DNA of 64,000 nt from Aliiruegeria sabulilitoris (GTDB lineage: Bacteria; Pseudomonadota; Alphaproteobacteria; Rhodobacterales; Rhodobacteraceae): NCBI RefSeq assembly GCF_001558155.1, contig NZ_LOAS01000003.1, positions 186,001 through 250,000 on the forward strand. The letters are read 5' to 3'. Of this stretch, positions 16,716-26,699 are shown piece by piece. The notes under the pieces were generated by a model that was not told the origin of the DNA, did no database searches, and worked only from the letters and a program-made list of their open reading frames with translations. How positions within the stretch are numbered: the first letter of the stretch is position 1; every line of letters begins with the position of its first letter. Position numbers and translations under genes: made by a program.

Positions 16716-17696
16716 TCACAGCGTTGCCCGGCGCGCGGCCATTTGGTCGGCCATGCGCAGCGCTTCGACGGTAGAGCGGATATCGGCGATGCCCTTGCCG
16801 GCGATGTCAAAGGCGGTGCCGTGATCGGGCGAAGTGCGGATGAACGGCAGGCCGAGCGTCACGTTCACGCCCCGGGCAAAATCCAGCGTCTTGATCGGGA
16901 TCAGGGCTTGGTCGTGATAGGCGCAGATGGCGGCGTCGTAGCGGGCGCGGGCTTCGGGGTGGAACATCGTGTCCGACGGCAGCGGGCCAATCAGGTCAAA
17001 ACCTTCGCCGCGCAATTCGTCGAGCAGCGGCGAGATCCATTCCAGCTCCTCGTAGCCCATCGCGCCGCCTTCACCGGCATGGGGGTTGAGCCCTGCGACA
17101 GCTAGCCGGGGTGCGGCAATGCCGAAATCCTGTTGCAAGGCGCGCGCGGTGATGCGGATCGTGCGGGCGAGCAGCGCGGGCGTGAAAGCAGCGGGGACCT
17201 CGTTCAGCGCGATATGGATGGTTGTCGGCACGACGCGCAACGCCTCGCAGGCGAGCATCATCACGACGTGATCTACGCCGCCAAGTGCCGCGAGATATTC
17301 CGTGTGGCCGGGATAAGCGAAGCCGGCCCCGTCCTGCAGCGCCTTCTTGTTGATCGGAGCGGTCACGACGGCACCGGCGCGGCCCTGCTGGGCAAGCTCG
17401 ACCGCGCGGGCGATCACCGCGATCACCTCGGCGGCATTGCTGGCCTTGGGTTCACCCGGAATGGCGGGGCCGGGAAAGCGATGCACGAGGACCGGCAACG
17501 CCGTGGCCGAGACCGAGAGCGCCTCCGCCGGTTCCGCGATTTCGATCCAATCGGTGCCCATGGGCAGATGCGCAGGGTCGCCCAGCCAGGCGAAAGGCAG
17601 GCTGTCGCGCAGTTCGTTCCAGGCGTGCGCCGCGATTTCCGGGCCGACGCCCGCCGGCTCGCCGCAGGTCATGACCGGGGGCAGGGGGGGCGCCAT
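16716..17696 (-). CDS. pdxA: 4-hydroxythreonine-4-phosphate dehydrogenase
   Basis: A 326-residue enzyme of pyridoxal phosphate synthesis. Recognisable parts are MTCGEPAGVGPEI at the start, VVTAPINKKAL, the metal-binding GLNPHAGEGG, and YHDQALIPIKTL with TSPDHGTAFDIAG. The ATG at 17696 overlaps the surA stop (ATGA); the open frame continues upstream within surA but adds unrelated residues. Confidence 0.95.
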   Translation of the reverse strand: MAPPLPPVMTCGEPAGVGPEIAAHAWNELRDSLPFAWLGDPAHLPMGTDWIEIAEPAEALSVSATALPVLVHRFPGPAIPGEPKASNAAEVIAVIARAVELAQQGRAGAVVTAPINKKALQDGAGFAYPGHTEYLAALGGVDHVVMMLACEALRVVPTTIHIALNEVPAAFTPALLARTIRITARALQQDFGIAAPRLAVAGLNPHAGEGGAMGYEELEWISPLLDELRGEGFDLIGPLPSDTMFHPEARARYDAAICAYHDQALIPIKTLDFARGVNVTLGLPFIRTSPDHGTAFDIAGKGIADIRSTVEALRMADQMAARRATL

Positions 17697-18937
17697 CACG
17701 GGTACCGAATGATGGCACCCGCCTTGAGCTCGGCCAAGTAGCCGTTGCCATAGACGGCGAGGCGCTGCGAGAACAGCTGGCGCCGTACGAACGTGCGGTT
17801 CGCGGCATCCTCGACGGCTGGCGTGCGCGAACACAGCATGACCATCAACAAGTTGCCGCCACGGGTCAGCGAGGTTGAAACCTCACCCTCGTCCATCTTG
17901 GCCAGCTCCTGTGCCACGTCGCCGGGAACTTCGTTCACCGGCTTGGTATGGATCATCAGGCGCTCTGGGGCGTTCTTGCGATTGATCCCGTAGAAATCGT
18001 CGCAGCGGTCAACCTTGCCGGCCACCTTTGCGGCCTCTTTCAGGGCGGCCTCGCTGCGTCCGCCCGGGATCAGGTACTCGGCGTATTCTATGGTGCGGTC
18101 GGCGGGTGTTTTCCCCTCCGTCTCGCGCAGGCCAAGCAACTGGTAGACCGCGATAGTGCTGCCTTCGTCGATCGGCTCGCTCACGCCGCCCACCGACATC
18201 GACAGGACCTCTTCGCGCAGTTCGGGCGAGAGCGTGTCGACATTGACAATCCTGCCGGTCCGTCCGCCATTCGATGCGGAGCCGGCGTCCGAATACCGTT
18301 CCGCGGCGGCGGCGAACTGCTCGCGGCCTCGGATCGTCTGGCTCAGGTCCAGCGCGAGCCGTTGGGCGCGGGCGCGTTGCTGGCTCGTTCCGGCGGACAG
18401 CCGGATCTCGGCCAGCTCGACCTCGGCGCCGCCGATACCGTTCTCCGCCAGAGCCCGATCAACCTCGGCCTCGGTGATCTGGGCACGCTGGCCATACAGG
18501 CCGCGCACCAATTCGCGCCAGCCAAGCCCGGCCTTCACGAAATCGCGCATGGTCTCCTGGGCAACGCCGGCGCCTTCGAGGGCCTCGATGAATTGCTCCG
18601 GTTCCATGTTGGCACGCTCGGCAAATTCGGCGATGCCGGCGTTTATCGCTTCCTGCGGAAGGATAATCCCCACGGATTCCGCTGCGTCGAGCCGAAGGCG
18701 GTCGTCGATCAGCTGGTCGAGCGCGACTTGCCGGATATCGCCCGGGGTGCGGAACAGTCCCAGAAGCGTCATGCGCTGGCTGACCTCGAAATTGGTGATC
18801 GCGCGGTCATTGACATAGACGACCGGGGCAAAGGGATTGCCGGATTGCGCAACACCCTGACCCGCTGTCAGCGACAGGCCCGCCGCCAGTGCCAGCGCTG
18901 CCAACTTTGCTCCACCCGCAAAAATGTCTCGGATCAT
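17696..18937 (-). CDS. surA: Periplasmic chaperone/peptidyl-prolyl isomerase SurA
   Basis: A 413-residue secreted protein with an N-terminal signal peptide ending near AGQGVAQ (about 30). A SurA N-domain (VVYVNDRAITNFEVSQR) and parvulin-type domain regions follow. It chaperones outer-membrane proteins, including LptD, whose gene lies just upstream. ATG 18937 is favoured because it directly precedes the signal peptide; the 27 extra codons upstream look like non-coding shadow. The lptD-surA gap is 87 nt. Confidence 0.9.
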   Translation of the reverse strand: MIRDIFAGGAKLAALALAAGLSLTAGQGVAQSGNPFAPVVYVNDRAITNFEVSQRMTLLGLFRTPGDIRQVALDQLIDDRLRLDAAESVGIILPQEAINAGIAEFAERANMEPEQFIEALEGAGVAQETMRDFVKAGLGWRELVRGLYGQRAQITEAEVDRALAENGIGGAEVELAEIRLSAGTSQQRARAQRLALDLSQTIRGREQFAAAAERYSDAGSASNGGRTGRIVNVDTLSPELREEVLSMSVGGVSEPIDEGSTIAVYQLLGLRETEGKTPADRTIEYAEYLIPGGRSEAALKEAAKVAGKVDRCDDFYGINRKNAPERLMIHTKPVNEVPGDVAQELAKMDEGEVSTSLTRGGNLLMVMLCSRTPAVEDAANRTFVRRQLFSQRLAVYGNGYLAELKAGAIIRYP

Positions 18938-19024
18938 TGCGCTTTGCCTCGCTCCTGCCTGCCGCCGGCATTCCGCCGTGGTCTCCCGCGTTCTAGGACA
19001 GCCAGCGCGGCCCGACAAGCCGCT

Positions 19025-21193
19025 CTAGCCACGACAGCCCAGCCTGACCGGCCGCGTGCGGCCCTTTCCCGTATTTCCGATACCGGCCAGATTGACCTGG
19101 AAGGTGAAACTCGTATCCGGCGATGTCTGGTCGTAATCGCTGTAGCTCTGCTCGAAGGCGAAATCGTAATCCACGCATTCGGTCCGGTACTCGAGGCCGA
19201 TCTCGGTCGAGGCGGCCCGGTCCAACGTCATGTCGTAACGCCAGTCGAGCGTCGTGGAGAGCCGATCGTTCACGTCCCAATCCGCCTCGATGGACCATTC
19301 CTGCGTTTCGTAGTAGCGGGACTCGGTGATGTTATCTTCCAGCCAGATAAAGCTCGTGCCGATGTCGAAATTGTCCCTGTCCCAATCGAGCCGCAGCTCG
19401 TTGCGGGAAAAAGCGAGATCATCGTCGAAAGTGGCGCGGTTGGCGATGGACAGCCGATTTGGAAGGTCGAACAGGACCTCGCCCAGCCAGTCGGATTTCG
19501 TTCCCTCGAAAATACCATAGCCGTCGAACTGGCCGAGATCCTCCGAGCGCAGGATGCGCCCAAAGGTCCAGCGCATGGACCAGCCGGTAGGGTCCGACCG
19601 TGTCCAGCTGATGCCGAGATTGGCCCGAAGCCCCTCTTCGCGTTCGTCGGCAGCGGGGAAGCGAGAGAGCGAGAACAGGTTGCCGGAGTCGAATTCCAGC
19701 TGGGTGCTCTCGTCGGTGGGCGTGTCCTCGTCGTTTTCGCGGCTCCAGACGAGCTGCATCACCGGTTCGATCACATGGGTGGCGCGGCTGCCCTGTCGAA
19801 TCAGGGGCCAGCGCATCTCCGCCACGCCATAGGGGGCGAATTCGGTCACGGAGGAGTCGAAATTGCTGTCATGCGAGACCTCGGTGTGGTCGAGGAAAGA
19901 GCCGAGCTCGGTGCCAAAGAGCAGCCCCGCGGGGCCGACCCAGTTTCGCTTCCAGTCGACGGTTCCGGAGAGCCGGGCCACGTCGCGGCCGAGCACGTCC
20001 TCTTCGGATCGGCGCTGGTGGCCGTGAAGATCGAAGCCGAGGTTGAGAATGCCGCCGATTTGCGCGGGCACCAGCCGTCGGTCGAAGTTGATATCGGTCA
20101 CCCGGTAGGGCTGGTACTCGTTATTGTCCTCCGAGCGCAGCGACTCGTAGAAGATGACCTCGGCCTTGAAGAGCTTGTCCTTGCGGATCCGTTGCACGGC
20201 CACGGCACTGTCGAGCCGGTCCTTGCCGGAATTGTAATCATAGTCGTTGAGGTAATCCTCGTCGCTCGCCTTTTCGATATCGAAGCTCAGGAAAAAGTCG
20301 CGCGGGAGGCTGAAATAGCCATTGCCGACAACATAGGCGCGCAGCTCGTCTTCGAGCAGGCTGTCATTGCTCACCGCCCCGTTCATCTCGAAATACCCGC
20401 GGCGGAAGGCCTGCCGGTAGCGCAGTTCCAATGTCTGCGTATATCCGGCCCCGGCGGAGACATAGGGCGTGAGCGTCACGTCCTTGCTTCGGCCCAGCGG
20501 AATGAAATAGGGCAGCTTGATCCCGGTGCCGAGGTCGCTGGTGTTGCGGATCGACGGCGTCAGGAAGCCGCGGGCGCGTTCCAGTGTCGGATCCGGCAGG
20601 CGGAGCTGCGGCGCATAGAAGACGGGCACACCCAGAACTTCGAAAAAGGCGTGATCGAAATAGATCTGCTTTTCTTCCTGATCGTGCACGACCCGTTTCG
20701 AGCGGATCTGCCAGACCGGGATCGGGCGTTTGGCGCAGACCTCGCAGGAGGAGGCGACAGTGTTGTAGAGCTGGTTGTAGCGGCCGGAGACGCGGTGCAG
20801 CTCCACAGCCGAGATCTGCAATTGCTGGTCCAGAACCACGCGGGCGGAGTCGAGCAAGCCCTCGCGCAGGTCCGTTGAAAGCTGCGCGCTGTCGGCCAGC
20901 ACCACCGAGTTCGGCCCGTCCTGAAGGATGATCGGCCCCGCGATATCGAGGGTCTCGCTGTTCGGGTCGTAGGTGATCTGGCTGGCCTTGAGGTGATACG
21001 TGCCCTGCATCGCCTCGACATTGCCGCTGGCCACCAGAACGCCATTGGCGTCTATGGAAACACGGTCTGCGATCAGGGTCGAGGGCAGGGCTTGCGCTTC
21101 CTGCGCCGGTGCCGCCGACGCACCGCTCAGGACGGCGAGCGCCAACGCTGCGCCCGCGATATGGCGAACCCGGCTGTCTTTCCTCCTGCCCAT
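19025..21193 (-). CDS. lptD: LPS-assembly outer-membrane protein LptD
   Basis: A 722-residue outer-membrane barrel that inserts LPS into the outer leaflet. It has a signal peptide (1-31), an OstA-type N-terminal jellyroll (about 38-140) and a long beta-barrel of alternating aromatic strands. A C150-x-x-C153 pair and a C-terminal Cys720 could form disulfides as in other LptD proteins. The start overlaps the lptG stop by ATGA with GGAGG upstream; the longer in-frame extension is discarded. Confidence 0.94.
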   Translation of the reverse strand: MGRRKDSRVRHIAGAALALAVLSGASAAPAQEAQALPSTLIADRVSIDANGVLVASGNVEAMQGTYHLKASQITYDPNSETLDIAGPIILQDGPNSVVLADSAQLSTDLREGLLDSARVVLDQQLQISAVELHRVSGRYNQLYNTVASSCEVCAKRPIPVWQIRSKRVVHDQEEKQIYFDHAFFEVLGVPVFYAPQLRLPDPTLERARGFLTPSIRNTSDLGTGIKLPYFIPLGRSKDVTLTPYVSAGAGYTQTLELRYRQAFRRGYFEMNGAVSNDSLLEDELRAYVVGNGYFSLPRDFFLSFDIEKASDEDYLNDYDYNSGKDRLDSAVAVQRIRKDKLFKAEVIFYESLRSEDNNEYQPYRVTDINFDRRLVPAQIGGILNLGFDLHGHQRRSEEDVLGRDVARLSGTVDWKRNWVGPAGLLFGTELGSFLDHTEVSHDSNFDSSVTEFAPYGVAEMRWPLIRQGSRATHVIEPVMQLVWSRENDEDTPTDESTQLEFDSGNLFSLSRFPAADEREEGLRANLGISWTRSDPTGWSMRWTFGRILRSEDLGQFDGYGIFEGTKSDWLGEVLFDLPNRLSIANRATFDDDLAFSRNELRLDWDRDNFDIGTSFIWLEDNITESRYYETQEWSIEADWDVNDRLSTTLDWRYDMTLDRAASTEIGLEYRTECVDYDFAFEQSYSDYDQTSPDTSFTFQVNLAGIGNTGKGRTRPVRLGCRG

Positions 21194-22299
21194 CAGCCGT
21201 CCTCCGTGTGGAGCAGTAACCCCAGCGACATCAGGAACGCGATGGCCGGTGGGGCCCAGGCCGCCAACATAACCGGGATATCCCCGTTCTGGCCAAGAAT
21301 CTGGGCGAAGTTGCGGATGAAGAAGGCGCCGAAGCCCATCAGCAAAGCCAGCAGGACCATGAGGCCGGTGCGGCCGAAACGGGTATGGCGCATGGTGAAG
21401 CCCGCGCCGATCAGCACCATGGAGGCGATGAAGAAGGGCAGCGCCAGTTCCATCTGGAACCAGACGCGATGGGTGCGCGCCGAGAAGCCGGCATTGTCGA
21501 GATCCTCGATGAAGGCCGGCAGATCCCAGATCGGCACCGAGGAGGGCGATCCGAAGCTGTCGCGGATCTGTTCCTGGGTCAGGTTCGAGGGGATATACAG
21601 CGTGTCGTGCAACACCGCGCCGGATTCCGGGTTCTCTTCCTCCAGCCACCAGACCTTCACATCGGTCAGGTTCCAGCCGGTCAACTCGAGCGCGGCCGAC
21701 TTCGCGTCCGCCCGGCGCTGCGCCGTGCTGTTGCCGTCCTCGTCCGGCCCGAAGGTGACGAAGGTGACGTTGTAGAGTTCCGAGCCATCGTGATTGGCGC
21801 GCTCGGCATGGATGACCGTCTGCCCATCGGCATCGCCCTGCCGGAGCCAGAGCCCTTCGCGGCTGACGGAAAAGGTCGAGCCGCCCTTGCCCGAGAATTC
21901 TGCCGCGCGCTGCTCGTAGGCATGTTTGGTCGCGGCCACGATGGGGTTCATGATGACAACGCCGAGAACGCCAATCATGAAGGCGGCCATGACAGGGGCA
22001 ATGATCGCCCGGATCGCCGAGCGGCCGGCGGCACGGATGACCACCAGCTCGGAGGTGCGCGCCAACGACAAAAACAGCGCCAGCGTGGACAGCATCACGA
22101 TCAGCGGCAGGATGAGATAGAGAGTTTCCGGCACCGACAGGCTCGACAGCAGCAACGCGCCGCCAAAGGACAGCTCAGCGGCGTCGAACTGGCGCATCTG
22201 TTCGACCATGTCGAGCAGGATCATGAAGATGGCGAAGGTCGCGAACAGGCCGACGGTGATCCACAGGAATTTCCGGGCGACGTAGAATTGCAGCTTCAT
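21193..22299 (-). CDS. lptG: LPS export ABC transporter permease LptG
   Basis: A 368-residue YjgP/YjgQ-family permease with an N-terminal helix pair (about 10-30 and 45-80), a large periplasmic domain in the middle and three C-terminal helices. It pairs with LptF to power LPS extraction with the LptB ATPase, which is encoded elsewhere. It overlaps lptF upstream and lptD downstream by 4 bp each. Confidence 0.94.
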   Translation of the reverse strand: MKLQFYVARKFLWITVGLFATFAIFMILLDMVEQMRQFDAAELSFGGALLLSSLSVPETLYLILPLIVMLSTLALFLSLARTSELVVIRAAGRSAIRAIIAPVMAAFMIGVLGVVIMNPIVAATKHAYEQRAAEFSGKGGSTFSVSREGLWLRQGDADGQTVIHAERANHDGSELYNVTFVTFGPDEDGNSTAQRRADAKSAALELTGWNLTDVKVWWLEEENPESGAVLHDTLYIPSNLTQEQIRDSFGSPSSVPIWDLPAFIEDLDNAGFSARTHRVWFQMELALPFFIASMVLIGAGFTMRHTRFGRTGLMVLLALLMGFGAFFIRNFAQILGQNGDIPVMLAAWAPPAIAFLMSLGLLLHTEDG

Positions 22300-23426
22300 G
22301 CGGTCGCCTCCGGACGTTTGACACGTTTCAGAAGCGATGGCCGGCTGGCCATCCACAGCATGGTCGAGGTTGCCAGCACTCCGAGGAGACTGGGCAGGTA
22401 GACCAGCGGCCAGAGAGTGGCATCGCGCCGCGCGATATCGGCGGTGACGTTCTCGGCGGCCTGCAACAGGATGATCAAGGCCACCGCCAGCCCGATCTGC
22501 GGCCAGACGCCGAACCGGCTGAACCCGCCCAGCATCAGCGCGGAAAAGCCCATGAGGGAGACGATGAGCGGGTTGAAGGGCTGCGCGATGCGCAAATGCC
22601 CCTCGTAGAGGAAACGTGCCCTGTCGCCGCGCGCGCTGTCGAGGTCTTCCTCGGTCGGGTTGAACAGCGTCAGCGTGTCGAATTCCCGCAAGTCGCGCTT
22701 GCCGCGTCCCGAACTGGTCATCAGCGCGCCGACATTATAGGTGAAGCTGTCGAAAGTGGTGATGGACAGGCGCCTGTCCTGCTTGTCGAACGTGTGGGCC
22801 GCGCCGTCCAGCATGACCAGCTTGGGGCCGCTGTCATCCTGCACCAGGTAGGCCTTGGGCGCGAGGTAATCGGTGCGGGTGCCCTTGGTGCGGGCGTCGG
22901 ACAGGTACACATCCCGCATTTCGCCGTCACGCTCGATGGAACGGATGTAGAAGGTAATGCCGCGGGCCGGATGCAGGAAACGCCCCTCCGTCAGCATCTG
23001 CGTGGCGATATCGGCCTCCAGTTCTTCCATCTGTTCGGCCATCTGGATGCGGCTGGTCGGCACAAGGAAATGCACCAGAACGGCCATCAGCAGCGAGGCG
23101 AACAGCCCGAAGATGAAAACCGGCCGCGCCATGCGCGAGGGCGACATGCCGACGGCCTGGGTGATGACCAGTTCGCTCTCGGTGGTCAGCCGGTTGGTGA
23201 CATAGACCGAGGCGACGAAGGCCGAGATCGGCAGCACCATGCGCACGACATTGGGCAGGGTGTAGAGGGTCAGGGTGAAAAAGGTTCCCGCGGACTGGCC
23301 GTCGGAGAGAATCTGATCGAACAGGATCACCGCCCGGTTGATCCAGTAGACAGAGACCAGCACCATGGAAAAAAAGCCGAAGAGTACCATCAGCTGATAG
23401 GTAAAATATCGGTCGAATCTTCTCAC
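22296..23426 (-). CDS. lptF: LPS export ABC transporter permease LptF
   Basis: A 376-residue partner of LptG with the same layout. It starts MRRFDRYFTYQL, has helices at about 10-35 and 55-120, then a periplasmic domain containing GRFLHPARGITFYIR, and C-terminal helices. It is the first gene of the six-gene outer-membrane biogenesis operon; the promoter should lie in the AT-richer region at 23430-23560. Confidence 0.94.
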   Translation of the reverse strand: MRRFDRYFTYQLMVLFGFFSMVLVSVYWINRAVILFDQILSDGQSAGTFFTLTLYTLPNVVRMVLPISAFVASVYVTNRLTTESELVITQAVGMSPSRMARPVFIFGLFASLLMAVLVHFLVPTSRIQMAEQMEELEADIATQMLTEGRFLHPARGITFYIRSIERDGEMRDVYLSDARTKGTRTDYLAPKAYLVQDDSGPKLVMLDGAAHTFDKQDRRLSITTFDSFTYNVGALMTSSGRGKRDLREFDTLTLFNPTEEDLDSARGDRARFLYEGHLRIAQPFNPLIVSLMGFSALMLGGFSRFGVWPQIGLAVALIILLQAAENVTADIARRDATLWPLVYLPSLLGVLATSTMLWMASRPSLLKRVKRPEATA

Positions 23427-23641
23427 GCTGCACGGCCTGTTTGACGGTTTCTCTTCGAGTTACAGAATTCGTCGCGGCGAAGGAACCTGCCGATTTCGGA
23501 TTGCGTCAGTTTGCTTGGTTTTCCGCCGTTTTGAAGTGTTAATTTTCCTGAACGTTACACGGATGCATCTGCCCTTGGCGGATCGGGGGCGCTCGGAGGA
23601 ACCAAAACAGTCCATGGCCGGAGCGCACCCGGCGCCCGCGC

Positions 23642-24604
23642 TCAGCCATCCCGGCCCCTCGGGCGCACTTCGTATCCCCGCTCCTCGGGCTCGTCATCGA
23701 CCATTTCGGCGGGGAAGCCCGGCGCGCGGATGTCGAGGCCGGTGGCCTCTTCGAGGCGCCGGATGATGTTGGGCGACAGCTCCCGGCCGCCATAGCGCGC
23801 CTCGCCATCCTGAAAGATCCGGTTGAGCAGCGGCGAGACCTCAAGCGGCACCCCGTGCATCTCGGCCAGCGCCTGGAATAGGCCGATATCCTTGTTCACA
23901 AGGTCCATGGTGAAGGAAATGTCCCGCGAGCCGTTCAGGATCACCTGACTCTCGGTTTCATGCACGAAGGAATTGCCCGAGGAAATCCGGATCGCCTCGT
24001 AGGTCGTGGCAAGGTCCATCCCGGCCGCCTTGCAGGTGACCAGCGCCTCGCAGAGCGTCACCAGGTTAGCGGTGGCTAGGTAATTGGTCATCACCTTGAG
24101 CACCGAGGCGGTGCCGATATCGCCCGTGTGCAGAACACGCCGGCCAAGCGTGGTCAGAACGGGCAGGACGCGCTCGAAACTTTCGCGCGTGCAACCGGCG
24201 AAGATCGAGATATTGCCCGTATCGGCGCGGTGGCAGCCCCCCGAGACGGGACATTCGATCGCTTCGGCGCCCGTGGCCCGAACCAACGCGGAGAGGCGCA
24301 CGATCTCGCCCGAATCCGTGGTGGACATCTCGGCCCAGATCTTGCCCGCGCCAAGCCCTTCCAGCAGCCCGTCGGGCCCTTCCATCACGGCGGCACATGC
24401 CGACGGGCTGGGCAGGCAGGTGATAAGAAGCTCGCAATCGCGTGCCATCTGCGCGGGGCTGTCGCCCGCCGCTGCACCGCGCGCAACGAATGGCGCCATC
24501 GCCGTGGCGTCCAGATCGCGCACCACCAATTCATGGCCATTGCGCAGCAGGCTGCCGGCAAGTTTGCCGCCGACATTGCCCAACCCGATGAAACCGATCT
24601 TCAT
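23642..24604 (-). CDS. NAD(P)-dependent 3-hydroxyacid dehydrogenase family protein
   Basis: A 320-residue member of the 3-hydroxyisobutyrate dehydrogenase superfamily: Rossmann motif GFIGLGNVGGKL, substrate loop ECPVSGGCHRADTG and catalytic-Lys region ASVLKVMTNYLATANL. It is longer than the mmsB product (by about 30 residues at the C-terminus) and not in a valine cluster, so its substrate is likely different. It is divergent from the DUF3422 gene across a 153-bp region. Confidence 0.85.
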   Translation of the reverse strand: MKIGFIGLGNVGGKLAGSLLRNGHELVVRDLDATAMAPFVARGAAAGDSPAQMARDCELLITCLPSPSACAAVMEGPDGLLEGLGAGKIWAEMSTTDSGEIVRLSALVRATGAEAIECPVSGGCHRADTGNISIFAGCTRESFERVLPVLTTLGRRVLHTGDIGTASVLKVMTNYLATANLVTLCEALVTCKAAGMDLATTYEAIRISSGNSFVHETESQVILNGSRDISFTMDLVNKDIGLFQALAEMHGVPLEVSPLLNRIFQDGEARYGGRELSPNIIRRLEEATGLDIRAPGFPAEMVDDEPEERGYEVRPRGRDG

Positions 24605-24757
24605 GATTGGCGTCTCCCTGACTGTTTCTCCCGATCAAAGGGGCAATGCCGGCCCGAAAACCGCCTGTCTGCGACATCCGGCCGTCGCTGCGGCGGTATG
24701 CCAAGGAATGCCCAGAATTCTTTTTACAGCCTTGTCGCCAGAGGGTTTATTGGCGCC

Positions 24758-26056
24758 ATGACACCCGAGACACGTGCCCCCCTGGCCGATCATCCCCGCC
24801 GCTTCGAGCTGGCCAATGAAATGCATGCGCGGCCCTTTCCCTCGCTGGATGCGCCTGCGCACGCGCTGTTTCTCGCGCTCAAGGCGCCGCGCGACGCGGC
24901 CGCGCGCGACAAATCGCTGGACCGTGCCCACCTGATCGCGCTGCTGGACCGCTTCGGGGCCGATCATCCGAAGCCCGGCGCGACGCATTGGTTCGGCGAG
25001 TTGGGGCGGCACAAGCTGAAATGGGAATGCCATACCGAGTTCACCACTTACACGCTCTTCATCGACGGGCTGGAGGAGCGCCCCTTCGATCCCACGGCCT
25101 ATGAGCTGCTGCCGGCCGACTGGCTGGCCGAGGCGCCGGGCGCGCGGATGACCTCGGCGATGATCCGGATCGAGAGGCTGGAGGAGGACGACGCCGGAGT
25201 CGGCCTCAAGCTCTCCGAATGGTTCGTCTCCGAGAGCGTCGCGGCGGCACAGGTTCTGGACGACGCCGCCGTGCTGGCGGGCGATTTCCGCATCGATACA
25301 GCCGGTCACATGCGCTTCGCGGTGTTCGTGCGTCCCGATATCAGCCAGCGCCGGACCGGGCGGATCGTGCAGCGGCTGACCGAGATCGAGATCTACAAGG
25401 CGATGTCGCTGCTCGGCCTGCCGCGTGCGCGCGAGCTGAGCGAGCGGATGGGCACGCTCGATGCCCGCCTGACTCACCTGATGAGCGATCTGACCGGCGA
25501 GAACAGCCCGGCTGACGAGTCGCTGGACCAGCTTCTGGAAATCTCCGCCGAGCTGGAAAGCCTTCTGGCCAGTTCCTCCTTCCGGTTCGGGGCAACAGCG
25601 GCCTACGAGGCGATCCTGCATGACCGCATCGACGTGCTGCGCGAGTCTCGTTTCGAAGGGCGGCAGACCTTCACCGAGTTCATGACCCGGCGCTACGATC
25701 CGGCCATGCGGACCGTGCGTTCCACCGAGCAGCGGCTTCGGGCGATGGCCGAACGCGCCGCGCGGGCGGGCGACCTGTTGCGCACGCGGGTCGACGTGGA
25801 ACGACAGGCGCAGAACCAGCGCCTTCTGGAAAGCATGGATCGCCGGGCCGACCTTGCCTTGCGGTTGCAGGAGACGGTGGAAGGGCTCTCGGTCGTCGCC
25901 ATCAGCTACTACGCGCTGAACCTCGTCAGCTATGCCACATATCCACTTTTTGAACTGCTCGGCCTGTCCAAGGGGCTGGCCACCGCGCTCTTGACCCCGG
26001 TTGTCGTGCTGCTGGTCTTCATGATGATCCGCCGCATTCGAAAGGGCGTGCATTGA
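24758..26056 (+). CDS. DUF3422 family membrane-anchored protein
   Basis: A 432-residue protein. The N-terminal HPRRFELANEMHARPFP segment is characteristic of DUF3422, followed by a mostly helical soluble body and, near the end, two hydrophobic helices (about 380-402 and 406-425) with a basic tail. No function is known. The long open frame extends upstream through the divergent dehydrogenase, but ATG 24758 begins the conserved part. Confidence 0.85.
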   Translation: MTPETRAPLADHPRRFELANEMHARPFPSLDAPAHALFLALKAPRDAAARDKSLDRAHLIALLDRFGADHPKPGATHWFGELGRHKLKWECHTEFTTYTLFIDGLEERPFDPTAYELLPADWLAEAPGARMTSAMIRIERLEEDDAGVGLKLSEWFVSESVAAAQVLDDAAVLAGDFRIDTAGHMRFAVFVRPDISQRRTGRIVQRLTEIEIYKAMSLLGLPRARELSERMGTLDARLTHLMSDLTGENSPADESLDQLLEISAELESLLASSSFRFGATAAYEAILHDRIDVLRESRFEGRQTFTEFMTRRYDPAMRTVRSTEQRLRAMAERAARAGDLLRTRVDVERQAQNQRLLESMDRRADLALRLQETVEGLSVVAISYYALNLVSYATYPLFELLGLSKGLATALLTPVVVLLVFMMIRRIRKGVH

Positions 26057-26078
26057 CGAGACGTCATTACGTTTTTTT
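26055..26078 (+). terminator. Weak terminator-like element after DUF3422 gene
   Basis: TGACG-aga-CGTCA forms a short 5-bp stem that begins inside the stop codon. It is followed five bases later by a run of seven T. The stem is short, so function is uncertain. Confidence 0.35.
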
Positions 26079-26208
26079 CGTTCCAACCTTGTCCTTTTGG
26101 GTAGGTCTCGGGAATTAAAGCGAAAATTGGGCTGTCGGTCGCATTGAGTTTTTGATCATTTGGTCATACCGAACGACCGAACCTGTCGAATGGCCCAAAG
26201 ATCCTCTC

Positions 26209-26679
26209 ATGTCGATATCCTCCTCTGACTCCTTCCCCGGTCTCTTCCTGCAAGTCGCCGCGCGTTTCGCGCAACGCCTCGATGGCAGGGTCGGAAGCGA
26301 AACCGAGATCAAAGCGCCCTATCTCGGGGTGCTGTTCGTGATCGGGTGCAATCCCGGCATCCGGCAAGGGCTCTGCGCCGATTCCCTCGGCTACGATGCG
26401 ACCACGTTCGGCCGCTATGTCGATCGCCTGGTGCGCGAGGGGCTCGTACTGCGGGACATTCCCGAAACCGACCGCCGTGCGATCAGCCTGACGCTGACAG
26501 ACAAGGGCAGGGAGATCGTTTCGGACTGCGCGCCCATGGCCCAGGAGATCGACGAGGAAGTCCGTGCCCGCATGGGCGGGGCGGAATGGGAAAAGCTTTC
26601 CGAACTGCTTGAACGTTTTCTCGACGTGTACGATCATCCGCTGCCGCAAATCCTCCGACGCGATCGGAGCGCCCTTTAA
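26209..26679 (+). CDS. MarR-family transcriptional regulator
   Basis: A 156-residue winged-helix regulator with the MarR core: LCADSLGYDATTFGRYVDRLVREGLV (recognition helix) and DRRAISLTLTDKGRE (wing). ATG 26209 is preferred; the open frame starts earlier only at a TTG without a ribosome site. It precedes an M20 amidohydrolase gene by 20 bp on the same strand, so it may control that gene. Confidence 0.88.
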   Translation: MSISSSDSFPGLFLQVAARFAQRLDGRVGSETEIKAPYLGVLFVIGCNPGIRQGLCADSLGYDATTFGRYVDRLVREGLVLRDIPETDRRAISLTLTDKGREIVSDCAPMAQEIDEEVRARMGGAEWEKLSELLERFLDVYDHPLPQILRRDRSAL

Positions 26680-26699
26680 TCACCCCAAGGATGGCCCGC

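Noticed and set aside
17948-20878. A 976-codon open frame antisense to surA and lptD
   Set aside because: The minus strand encodes recognisable SurA and LptD with signal peptides and operon overlaps; the antisense translation has no domain.
26150-26205. MarR operator upstream of the MarR gene
   Set aside because: Only short GGTC/GACC arms are visible; symmetry is too weak to claim a site.
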